Source: Kutzneria sp. CA-103260
GTDB taxonomy: Bacteria > Actinomycetota > Actinomycetes > Mycobacteriales > Pseudonocardiaceae
Assembly: GCF_018263855.1 (NCBI RefSeq)
Contig: NZ_CP073318.1
Location: forward strand, 11,346,001-11,410,000
DNA length: 64,000 bases
Reading direction: 5' to 3'
The stretch's first letter is position 1, and each line of letters opens with the position of its first letter. Under the pieces are notes generated by a model that was not told where the DNA came from, did no database searches, and saw nothing but the letters and a program-made list of their open reading frames with translations. Positions 8,616 through 16,687 of this stretch are shown in pieces. The translations under genes and the position numbers were made by a program.

Positions 8616-8630
8616 GTACCATCATGGTAC
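8616..8630. promoter_or_regulatory. Perfect palindrome, probable TetR operator
   Basis: GTACCATCATGGTAC is a perfect seven-base inverted repeat around one central base, in the divergent region between TetR (start 8568) and the former exporter start (8665). The equivalent site before the intact exporter, at 3032-3046, is partly eroded. Confidence 0.6.
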
Positions 8631-8664
8631 CTGGGCGTCGCCACCCGTCGAAGGAGATCCCGAG

Positions 8665-9432
8665 ATGGCAGAACCCCGATCTCCCGCTCGGCGGTGGCAG
8701 CGGCGGCGACATCGGCGGCGTGCGGGTCGGGTATTGCAGCCATGCGGACTACAGGGAGATAGACCGTTACGCGGCAAGGAACTTCGTGACCATCGTGCCG
8801 GAGATCGAGGGTCCCGCGCACATGGACGACGTGGTGCGCCAGGTGGCGGCGACGAGGCCGGAAGCATTCCGGCGGCCGACCACGCAACCTGCATTCGTCG
8901 GGTTCGGGCGATGTTTGCCAAATATGGCAAGAAACTCATGTGTTGGCCGGAGATGATGGCCGACCCGCTGGGCCAGCTGTGGGCGCCGGGTGTGAACGTC
9001 GACGACACCAAAGCCGCCACCACACACGGCGCGAAGACGGTGATGGCCCCGGCGTTCACTGTCCATCTGGACATGAAATACGCCGAGAACGTCCCCTCGG
9101 CCGGCGTGGGCAACGACTGGACCGGCCACCTTGACGTAAAGGACATGCACGACTGGGATCCGCTGACGGCCCAGGACGGCGTGCCGGCCGACGCGGTCCA
9201 CGGCGTGGACGCGCCGCTGTTCACCGAGTTGGTCCACAGCCCTACCGACATCCAGGAGCTGGCCTTCCCGTGACTGCTCACGGTGGCCGAACTCGGGTGG
9301 TCGCCGGCGGCCGAACATGACTGCGACTCGTTCCGGATCCGGTTGGCCGCACCGGGTCTGCGCCGGATCGCGGCCGGCGTCAAGTTCACCCGGTCGTCCC
9401 AGTTCCCCCGGCCCTCAGACGTTGCCCGATAA
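8665..9432 (+). pseudogene. Fused remnant of exporter N-terminus and GH20 hexosaminidase
   Basis: The ribosome site and first dozen codons (ATGGCAGAACCCCGATC onward) match the exporter start at 3077. At about 8700 the sequence jumps into GH20: GGVRVGYCSHADYREIDRYA, FVTIVPEIEGPAHMDDVVRQ, then after a frame change GGGDEAGSIPAADHATC, FAKYGKKLMCW and VGNDWTGHLDVKD, matching 5630-6490. Some 2.5 kb including both exporter domains is gone, two further GH20 segments are missing, one deletion shifts the frame, and a TGA at 9271-9273 replaces the Arg codon of FPRLPAIAELGW. The homologous stop TAA is at 9430-9432. No functional product is expected. Confidence 0.9.
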
Positions 9433-9683
9433 TCCCCTGGCCCGCAAGGAGTCCTGGTGGGCCAACGCGTGACCATATGTGGTCGAACGGGTAGTAGAGG
9501 GGCCCTCATGGTCCCTGATATTGACGAGAGCCGCCATTCAGTGACTACATTCGACGTGGATCACGCTGTGGACCTACTGGGGAAGTGGCACACGGTTCCG
9601 GGACGGTCGGGTCGTTGGGGTGCGACCGCCTTCGCCGCCCGGAACCGGAGTGCCTGGCGTCATAGCTGTGAAGGGCAGTGACG

Positions 9684-12497
9684 ATGGAGCCTGAGCTCAA
9701 GCTGGTCAAACCGCACGAGCCGCACACATCGAGCCTGGCCGAGCGGGCGACCGAACTGGCCGCGCTGGAGAGCGTGCTCACGACGTGCGCCCAGGGCCGG
9801 GGAAGCGCTGTCCTCATCACGGGTTCGGTCGCCACCGGCAAGACCGAGCTGATGAACCACTTCGTCGAGCACATGGTCGCCGACGACGTCGTCACGCTGA
9901 CCGCGGCGGCGGCGCCGCACGCGCTGCCGTTCGCGGTTCTGCGTCAGCTGTTGGACAACGCCGCGGTTCGCGACCGGGCCGTCGAAATCGTCGAACTCGT
10001 CAACGACGCCGTCGAGTGGGCGATGACCCTGGACGGCGACGCCGACGAGATGCGCCGGCTGAGCACCCGCGTGATGGCCGCGGTGCGGACCGCGGTGGCC
10101 AAGCTGACCCGCGGCGGGCCCGTGGTCGTCGTGGTCGACGACGTGCAGGACGCCGACGCGGCTTCGCTGCTGTGCCTGACCGACCTGGTGCGCGCGACGT
10201 ACCAGGAGCGAGTGGTGTTCGTGTTCGCCGCCCAGCACCAGCTGAGCCCGAACTCGGCGCTGTTCGGCGAACTGCTGCGTCATCCGCGCTACCAGCGGCT
10301 GTGGCTGCGGGCCCTGTCGCTGGGCGGCGTGCAGGAGGTGCTCACCGCGAACCTGTCCGGCTCCGTCGCGCGGCGGCTGGCCGGGCCGGCCACCGCCATC
10401 TCCGGCGGCAACCCCTTGCTGCTGCGGGCGCTGCTGGTCGACTACGGCGTCGCCGCGAACTCCGGCGGGCGGCTGATGGTCGGCCGGTCGTACTGCGACG
10501 CGGTGGCCAACTGCCTGCGCCGGTCGGACGAGTTGGCCGGGCCGGTCGGCCGGGGCATCGCGGTGCTCGGCGAGGAGACCTCGATCGCGCTGCTGGCCGA
10601 TCTGGTCGACGAGGACGCCGAGCGGGTCGCGGCGATCGTCGAGCTGCTGGGTGACGCCGGCGTGCTGGACGGGCTGGCGTTCCGCCACGAGACGGTGGCC
10701 GCGACCCTGCTCAACACCATGGACAACACCGAGTTCGAGGACCTGCACTACCGCGCCGCCCAGCTGCTGCTGGACGCCGGCGCGCAGGCGATCCCGGTGG
10801 CCGAGCACCTGGTGGCCGCCCGCCGCGGCGACTACCCGTGGAGCGTCGGCGTGCTCATCGAGGCCGCCGAGCTCGCCTCGGCCGGGGACCGCGTCGGCTT
10901 CGCCACCCAGTGCCTGCAGCTGGCCGTGAACTGCTGCCCGGACGAGCGCCGGCGCGGCAAGATCGTCACGATGCTGGCCGGCATGGAGTGGCAGGTCAAC
11001 CCGACCGCCGGCGTCCGCCACCTGGACAAGCTGGTCGCGGCCATGCGGGCCGGCGAGCTCGCCGAGCGGGACGCCACCGAGCTGGTGCACAACCTGTTGT
11101 GGCACGGGCGAACCGACGACGCGCTGCACATGATCGAGGTGATGGCGGCCGAGGCCGGCGCGACCAGCCTGCGCACGGCCATCGAACGGCGGATCATCGC
11201 GCTGACCGTCGCCGCCTCGTTCCCCTCGCTCAACCAGCAGGTCCGGACCTCGCTGCTGGCCGCGCCGGCGGTGTCCGGGGCCGTCGCCGAGCCGCGGCTG
11301 CAGGCCGCGTCGGCGCTGGCCACGGTGCTCACCCGCGGTGTGGACGACGAGACGCTGGCCGACGCCGAGCAGGTGCTGCAGAGCACCCGCCTGAACGCCA
11401 CCACGGTGGTCCCGCTCAAGTCGGCGGTGCTGGCCCTGGTCTACGCCGACCGTCTGGACAAGGCCGTTCCGTGGTGCGACACCCTGCTCAAGGAGGCGCA
11501 GGACCGCCGGGCCCCCGGCTGGCACACCCGGATGAGCGAGGTGCGGGCGATAATCGCCGTCCGGCAGGGCGACCTGCCGCTGGCCGTGCGCTGCGCCAAG
11601 GCCGCCTTCGCGGCGTACTCCGCGCCCTACGGCGGCGGCGTGGGCATCGGCTCCATGCTGGCCGTGCTGATCTCGGCCGCGACCTCGATGGGCCACATGA
11701 GCGAGGCCGCCGAGTACGTGGCCCGGCCGCTGGCCCAGTCGGTGCTCAAGACCCGGCACGGGCTGCACTACCTGCACGCGCGCGGACGTTTCCACCTGGA
11801 GTCGGGGCACGCCCGGGCGGCCCTGGCCGACTTCCTCGCCTGCGGCGACCTGATCCGGCAGTGGAACATGGACCGGCCGACTGTCGTCCCGTGGCGCAGC
11901 AGCGCGGCCCTGGCGTTGCTCGAGTTGGGCCACACCACGCAGGCCCGGGCGTTGGTGGACAAGGAACTGGCCATCGCCGGCGAGGTGAGCTCGCGGGCCC
12001 GGGGCAAGGCGTTGCGGGTCAAGGCGGCGGTCAGCGAGTTGGAGCTCAAGCCGGCGCTGCTGCAACTGGCCGTCGACGACCTGGAGGCCGCCGGGGACCG
12101 GCTGTCCATGGCCTACGCGCTGGCCGAGCTGAGCACCGCCCAGGGCGCGCTCGGTGAGCACGACAAGGCGTGGACCACGGTCCGCCGGGCCTGGCTGATC
12201 GCCAAGAGCTGCCAGGCCGAGGCCCTGTGCCAGCACCTGATGAAGCAGTCCAACGTGGTCGGCCCGATCGCCGGCGCCACGCCGCGCGCCGAGTCCGCGC
12301 AGACGCTGAGCCGGGCCGAGCGCCGGGTGGCCAAGCTGGCCGCGATCGGCTACACCAACCGGGAGATCGCCGCCCGGCTCTACATCACGGTGAGCACCGT
12401 CGAACAGCACCTGACCAGGGTGTACCGCAAGCTCAACGTCAACCGGCGCAGCGAGCTGTCGGTCAGCCTCCAGGTCGACATCGCCACCAGCGCGTGA
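9684..12497 (+). CDS. Large ATP-binding LuxR-family (LAL) transcriptional regulator
   Basis: 937 residues, typical of LAL regulators. An N-terminal ATPase has Walker A GSVATGKT (about residues 47-54) and a Walker B-like VVVVDDVQDADA; a long helical repeat region follows, and the C-terminus carries a LuxR helix-turn-helix (SRAERRVAKLAAIGYTNREI, STVEQHLTRVYRKLNVN). ATG 9684 is preferred to GTG 9678 because AAGGG lies eight bases before the ATG. LAL proteins commonly activate antibiotic clusters, and this one lies beside the sugar/export genes, so it is a good candidate for the pathway-specific activator. Confidence 0.9.
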   Translation: MEPELKLVKPHEPHTSSLAERATELAALESVLTTCAQGRGSAVLITGSVATGKTELMNHFVEHMVADDVVTLTAAAAPHALPFAVLRQLLDNAAVRDRAVEIVELVNDAVEWAMTLDGDADEMRRLSTRVMAAVRTAVAKLTRGGPVVVVVDDVQDADAASLLCLTDLVRATYQERVVFVFAAQHQLSPNSALFGELLRHPRYQRLWLRALSLGGVQEVLTANLSGSVARRLAGPATAISGGNPLLLRALLVDYGVAANSGGRLMVGRSYCDAVANCLRRSDELAGPVGRGIAVLGEETSIALLADLVDEDAERVAAIVELLGDAGVLDGLAFRHETVAATLLNTMDNTEFEDLHYRAAQLLLDAGAQAIPVAEHLVAARRGDYPWSVGVLIEAAELASAGDRVGFATQCLQLAVNCCPDERRRGKIVTMLAGMEWQVNPTAGVRHLDKLVAAMRAGELAERDATELVHNLLWHGRTDDALHMIEVMAAEAGATSLRTAIERRIIALTVAASFPSLNQQVRTSLLAAPAVSGAVAEPRLQAASALATVLTRGVDDETLADAEQVLQSTRLNATTVVPLKSAVLALVYADRLDKAVPWCDTLLKEAQDRRAPGWHTRMSEVRAIIAVRQGDLPLAVRCAKAAFAAYSAPYGGGVGIGSMLAVLISAATSMGHMSEAAEYVARPLAQSVLKTRHGLHYLHARGRFHLESGHARAALADFLACGDLIRQWNMDRPTVVPWRSSAALALLELGHTTQARALVDKELAIAGEVSSRARGKALRVKAAVSELELKPALLQLAVDDLEAAGDRLSMAYALAELSTAQGALGEHDKAWTTVRRAWLIAKSCQAEALCQHLMKQSNVVGPIAGATPRAESAQTLSRAERRVAKLAAIGYTNREIAARLYITVSTVEQHLTRVYRKLNVNRRSELSVSLQVDIATSA

Positions 12498-12601
12498 ACC
12501 TGGGTGTAGCACTAGATTCCGCCATCTGGCGGCCGGCCTGACCAGAAGTCCGTGGCATTCTGCCCGCGCCGCTGGATGGCACCGACACCGGGAGGTTTGC
12601 C

Positions 12602-12895
12602 TTGTCCGCCAGGAACTTTCACGACCTGAACCGGGCAATGGGCCAGCTGCGCCGCTGCATCGACGCGCTGCACCGGACGCACGGCGGCGGCGCGGCCGTC
12701 GGCCGGCTGGTCAATTCCTTCGAGCGACTGGAGCTCGACGCCGCCGAACTGTCCACACTGGACCGGGCCCGGTCCAGGGCGCACAACGTCGTCTACATCA
12801 ACGACGAGCCCTACGACCCGGTCATCTGGCACGGCGCCGACGAGGAGGGCGTGGGCGGCCACCGCCGCCACGGCCACCACCACGCCGAGCTCTAG
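12602..12895 (+). CDS. Small hypothetical protein with His-rich tail
   Basis: 97 residues from TTG 12602, supported by GGAGG six bases upstream. The N-terminal two thirds look helical (LNRAMGQLRRCIDALHRTH, RLVNSFERLELDAAELSTLD), then YINDEPYDPVIWHGADEEG, and the end is histidine-rich (GGHRRHGHHHAEL), which could bind a metal. I do not recognise a family. The last codons fall inside a short tandem repeat (12881-12943), so the tail may have been extended by repeat expansion. The gene is alone between the LAL regulator and the diguanylate cyclase. Confidence 0.6.
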   Translation: MSARNFHDLNRAMGQLRRCIDALHRTHGGGAAVGRLVNSFERLELDAAELSTLDRARSRAHNVVYINDEPYDPVIWHGADEEGVGGHRRHGHHHAEL

Positions 12896-12943
12896 TCACC
12901 ACGCCGAGCTCCAGTCACCGGCACGCCGAGCTGCGGTCACCGG
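12881..12943. repeat. Three imperfect tandem repeats of about 21 bp
   Basis: Units starting CACGCCGAGCT lie at 12881-12899, 12900-12921 and 12922-12943, each ending in a GTCAC core. The first unit contains the last codons and TAG stop of the small gene at 12602. Confidence 0.8.
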
Positions 12944-13030
12944 TCAGCGCTGCGCCGGCAAGATCAAGGGACCGAACCTCTCGTGCAACGTCAGGAAGGA
13001 TCCCTTCATGGCGTCCGCCGCGTCCGTTGA

Positions 13031-13642
13031 TCAGCGGCGCAGCTGGAATGTGCCGCTCAGGCAGCTGCGGCCCCGGCCGTCGCGTTTGGCGGCCAGCAGG
13101 GCGGCGTCGGCGGCCAGCAGCAGCGGCTCCAGGCCGCCGTCGGTGTCCTGGGCGGCGACCCCGACCGAGGCGCTGAGCCCGGTCAGGGCGACCTGCCCGT
13201 CGCGGGCGCTGACCGTGTCCAGCCGAGTGCCGCTCAGCTCGGTGTTGAGCCGCTGGGCGACGTCCAGGGCGGCGTCGGCGTCCGTGCCGGGCAGCAGGGC
13301 CAGGAACTCGTCGCCGCCGTAGCGGGCCAGCAGATCATGGCTGCGGGTCACCGAGCGCAGCACGGTCGCGAACCGGCGCAGCGCCTCGTCGCCGGCCAGG
13401 TGCCCGTGCACGTCGTTGATCCACTTCAGCTTGTCCAGGTCGGCCATCAGCAGTGCGACCGGCCCGGCCCCCTCGGCCAGCAGCCGGCCGGCGTGGTGGT
13501 CCCACGCGCCCCGGTTGAGCAGCCCGGTCAGCCAGTCCAGACCGTCGTGGCTGAGCGGCCGACCGCAGGTCGGACACACCGCCTGCGTGCACTCGCGGGC
13601 GGCGCGGCGGGCACGCAGCCAGCGGTCCAGGCCGAACAACAC
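13031..13642 (-). CDS. GGDEF diguanylate cyclase, soluble
   Basis: 203 residues. A short N-terminal segment has a CPTC pair (residues 23-26) that resembles half a zinc knuckle, followed directly by a GGDEF domain beginning DWLTGLLNRGAWD. The active-site GGDEF is intact (109-113), and an RxxD inhibitory site (RSHD, 100-103) sits the canonical five residues before it, so the enzyme should make cyclic di-GMP from two GTP and be product-inhibited. No transmembrane or recognised sensor domain is present, which is short for the family. It is divergent from the permease at 13832 across 189 bp. Confidence 0.9.
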   Translation of the reverse strand: MLFGLDRWLRARRAARECTQAVCPTCGRPLSHDGLDWLTGLLNRGAWDHHAGRLLAEGAGPVALLMADLDKLKWINDVHGHLAGDEALRRFATVLRSVTRSHDLLARYGGDEFLALLPGTDADAALDVAQRLNTELSGTRLDTVSARDGQVALTGLSASVGVAAQDTDGGLEPLLLAADAALLAAKRDGRGRSCLSGTFQLRR

Positions 13643-13831
13643 GGTCCTTCACTTCCCCAGCGAACGGTGATCTGCAACGAAGGGCGAGCTTGCTGACAGA
13701 CGGTAGATAGCCGAACGCGGACCGTCCACGTGCGGATTGCACAGCCGGCCCGGCCCGATCGGGCAAAGCGCACATGGGCCGCCGCAGCCACGCTGAGTAG
13801 CATCCGGGCTTCCCTGTGGAAGGACCCTCGG

Positions 13832-15139
13832 ATGGCTTCCGACGACTTCGCCCTGTCGCGCGTGCCGGCGTCGGCGCGCTATCCCTGGCTGTCGGTGGCC
13901 ACCCAGCGGTTCGGCCAGATCTCCGGGCTCAGCCAGTTCCTGCTCGGCGCCACCCTCGGCTTCGGGCTGCCGTTCTGGCAGGCCTTCCTGGCCTTCACCC
14001 TTGGCGCGGTGCTGCTGGAGCTGGTGGCCATCGCGGTGGGGATCATCGGACAACGCGAGGGACTGTCGACTTCGGTGCTGGCCCGCTGGACCGGCTTCGG
14101 CCGGGGCGGCGCGGCGGTGGTCGGCCTGGTCATCGGGCTGTCGGCGACCGGCTGGTTCGGCGTGCAGTCGCAGCTGGCCGGCAGCAGCCTGGCCCGGCTG
14201 CTCGGGCTGCTGCCGGTCTGGGCCTGGTCGCTGCTGTTCGGGCTGCTGGTCACGGTGATCGTCAGCTACGGCTTCCGCTGGATGGCCTGGACCGCGTACC
14301 TGACCGTGCCGGCGTTCCTCATCCTGGCCGGCGTCTCCGTGGTCACCGAGCTCACTCGGCACGACCTGGGTTCGCTGCTCACCGACGCGCCGCCGGGGCC
14401 GCAGCTCACGCTGGTGCAGGCGGTCACGCTGGTGGCCGGGCAGTTCATGGTCGGCGCGGTGATCACCCCGGACATGACCCGCTTCAACCGCACGCCCGGC
14501 GACGTGGTCAAGCAGACCGTCCTGGGCATCACGCTGGGCGAGTGGGTGATCGGCTCGGTCGGCGTGCTGCTGGCCCACGCGGTGCGCAGCAGCGACGTGT
14601 CGGCGATCGTCACGTCCTCGACCGGCCTGGTCGGCATGGTGGTGATCGTCGCGGCCGCGCTCAAGGTCAACGACTGGAACCTGTACGTGTCCTCGTTGGG
14701 GCTGGCCAACTTCCTGGCCACGGTGACCGGCCGCACCTTCCACCGGGCCCGGCTGTCGGTGGTGCTCGGCGTGCTGGGCAGCGTGCTCGGGGCGGTCGGC
14801 ATCCTGTCCGGCTACACCGGTTTCCTGACCCTGCTGGCGGTGGCGTTCCCGCCGATCCCGGCGATCATGGTGGCCGAGTACTTCGTGGTCCGGCGGTGGC
14901 GGGGCCAGCTCGCCGCCGGCACGCTGCCGGCGACCTCGCCGACGTGGGTGCCGGCCACGCTGGTGATCTGGCTGCTGGCCTCGTTGACCGGCCGGTTCGT
15001 CACGATCGGCCTGCCCAGCGTCAACGCGCTGGTCGCCGGCTTCCTGCTGTACGTGCTGGCCGGCCGACTGGGGCTGTTGCGCGGCTACCGCACGCACCTC
15101 ACGGAACCGTTGCCAACACAACAAAGTGTCGTTCAGTAG
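13832..15139 (+). CDS. NCS1-family cytosine/purine/hydantoin permease
   Basis: 435 residues, about twelve predicted membrane helices, for example FLLGATLGFGLPFWQAFLAF and LLFGLLVTVIVSYGFRW. The overall pattern is that of CodB-like NCS1 transporters, which import nucleobases and hydantoins with sodium or protons. ATG 13832 follows GGAAGGA by seven bases. It is the first gene of a run with the hydantoinase, two DUF917 proteins and PucR, so the substrate is more likely a hydantoin or related cyclic ureide than cytosine; that choice is inference from context. Confidence 0.85.
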   Translation: MASDDFALSRVPASARYPWLSVATQRFGQISGLSQFLLGATLGFGLPFWQAFLAFTLGAVLLELVAIAVGIIGQREGLSTSVLARWTGFGRGGAAVVGLVIGLSATGWFGVQSQLAGSSLARLLGLLPVWAWSLLFGLLVTVIVSYGFRWMAWTAYLTVPAFLILAGVSVVTELTRHDLGSLLTDAPPGPQLTLVQAVTLVAGQFMVGAVITPDMTRFNRTPGDVVKQTVLGITLGEWVIGSVGVLLAHAVRSSDVSAIVTSSTGLVGMVVIVAAALKVNDWNLYVSSLGLANFLATVTGRTFHRARLSVVLGVLGSVLGAVGILSGYTGFLTLLAVAFPPIPAIMVAEYFVVRRWRGQLAAGTLPATSPTWVPATLVIWLLASLTGRFVTIGLPSVNALVAGFLLYVLAGRLGLLRGYRTHLTEPLPTQQSVVQ

Positions 15140-15148
15140 GCTGGCCCG

Positions 15149-16687
15149 ATGCGTGTCGGCATCGACGTCGGGGGCACCAACACCGACGCCGTCCTGATGG
15201 ACGGGACCAAGGTCATCGCGGCGGTCAAGACCCTGACGACGGAGGACGTCACCTCCGGCATCGTGGCCGCTCTGGGAGAGCTTGAGGCCCACGCCCGGCT
15301 GGCCGACGTGCGCGCGGTGATGATCGGCACCACCCACTTCATCAACGCCCTCGTCGAGGCCAACCGGCTGGCCCCCACCGCCGCACTGCGCTTCGGCCTG
15401 CCGGCGACTGCCGCGCTGCCGCCGATGGTGGACTGGCCGGAGTCGCTGGTGCGGGCCGTGCGCGGGCGCTCCTACCTGTGCCACGGCGGTTTCGAGTACG
15501 ACGGGCAGACCATCTCCGACCTCGACGAGGCCGAGATCCGGGCCGCCGTCGCCGACATGCGCGAGCACGGCGTGCGCGGTGTCGCCGTCTCCTCGGTGTT
15601 CTCGCCGGTCAGCGCCGAGCACGAGCTGCGGGCGGCGGAGATCATCGCCGCCGAGGCGCCGGAGCTGGTGGTCAGCCTGTCGCACGAGATCGGCCGGCTG
15701 GGCATGTTGCAGCGGGAGAACGCCACCATCATCAACGCCGCCCTCGGCGAGATGGCCGTGCAGATCGTCGACGGCCTGGCCGCCGCGGTGCGCGGGGCCG
15801 GCATCCGCGCGCCGCTGTACCTGAGCCAGAACGACGGCACCCTGATGGAGATCGAGTACGCCCGCCGCTACCCGGTCGCCACCTTCGCCTCCGGGCCCAC
15901 CAACTCCATGCGGGGCGCGGCCTTTCTGTCCGGCTTGTCCGACTGTGTGGTGGTCGACGTCGGCGGCACCACCACCGATGTCGGTGTGCTGCAACGGGGT
16001 TTCCCACGGGAGGCGGCCACCGAGGTGGTGGTGGCCGGCGTGCGCACCAACTTCCGGATGCCCGACGTCGTCTCCATCGGTCTCGGCGGCGGCTCGCTGG
16101 TGCGCGGCGAGCAGGTCGGGCCGGACAGCGTCGGCTACCGCCTCACCGAACGGGCCCTGGTGTTCGGCGGCGACGTCCTGACCGCCACGGACATCGGCGT
16201 CGCGGCCGGCACGTTGGACATCGGGGACCGCGAACACGTGCGCCACCTGTCCGACGAGTTCGTGCGGGACGCGCTGGCCGCCATCGAGGCCAAGATCAGC
16301 GAGGTTGTCGACCGGATGCGCACCTCGCACGAGCTGCCGCCGATTGTGGTGGTCGGCGGCGGCGGTTTCCTCGTGCCGGACGATCTGGCCGGCGTCGGGG
16401 CCGTGCACCGCACCGAGCACTTCGCGGTGGCCAACGCCATCGGCGCGGCCATCGCGCAAGTCGGCGGCGAGGTCGACCGGATCTATCCGTTGCAGCCCGG
16501 ACGTCGGGACGCCGTGCTCGACGAGGCCAAGCAGGAGGCGGTGGACCGCGCCGTCGCCGGCGGCGCCGACCCGAACCGGGTGGAGATCGTCGACGTGGAC
16601 GAGGTGCCGATCGCATACCTGCCCGGCAATGCCACCCGGATCCGGGTCAAGGCCGTCGGCGACCTGATGATGGCGGGGCCGGCGTGA
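15149..16687 (+). CDS. Hydantoinase/oxoprolinase family protein (HyuA-like)
   Basis: 512 residues opening with the ASKHA phosphate-binding loop RVGIDVGGTNTDAVLMDG, then GTTHFINALVE, SLSHEIGRLGMLQRENATI, DVGGTTTDVGVLQRG and SIGLGGGSLV. These mark the HyuA family, ATP-dependent amidohydrolases opening hydantoin or 5-oxoproline rings. It lacks the long C-terminal extension of 700-residue HyuA proteins, as is common for copies next to DUF917 genes. It lies nine bases after the permease and its stop overlaps the next start (GTGA). No HyuB subunit is present, so the DUF917 proteins may be the partners. Confidence 0.88.
   Translation: MRVGIDVGGTNTDAVLMDGTKVIAAVKTLTTEDVTSGIVAALGELEAHARLADVRAVMIGTTHFINALVEANRLAPTAALRFGLPATAALPPMVDWPESLVRAVRGRSYLCHGGFEYDGQTISDLDEAEIRAAVADMREHGVRGVAVSSVFSPVSAEHELRAAEIIAAEAPELVVSLSHEIGRLGMLQRENATIINAALGEMAVQIVDGLAAAVRGAGIRAPLYLSQNDGTLMEIEYARRYPVATFASGPTNSMRGAAFLSGLSDCVVVDVGGTTTDVGVLQRGFPREAATEVVVAGVRTNFRMPDVVSIGLGGGSLVRGEQVGPDSVGYRLTERALVFGGDVLTATDIGVAAGTLDIGDREHVRHLSDEFVRDALAAIEAKISEVVDRMRTSHELPPIVVVGGGGFLVPDDLAGVGAVHRTEHFAVANAIGAAIAQVGGEVDRIYPLQPGRRDAVLDEAKQEAVDRAVAGGADPNRVEIVDVDEVPIAYLPGNATRIRVKAVGDLMMAGPA

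Noticed and set aside
7942..9273. 443-codon plus-strand open frame
   Set aside because: Its first half is antisense to the TetR gene and its second half is one frame of the GH20 pseudogene; not one protein.
9660..12638. 992-codon minus-strand open frame opposite the LAL regulator
   Set aside because: Same GC-rich shadow effect; no domain is visible, whereas the plus frame has Walker A and LuxR motifs.
13008..13322. ATG with a good ribosome site (AGGAAGGA) at 13008
   Set aside because: The frame is antisense to the GGDEF gene and serine-rich without homology; the site is probably chance.
13649..16459. 936-codon minus-strand open frame across the permease and hydantoinase
   Set aside because: Repetitive Gln/Arg/His-rich shadow with no start site signal.
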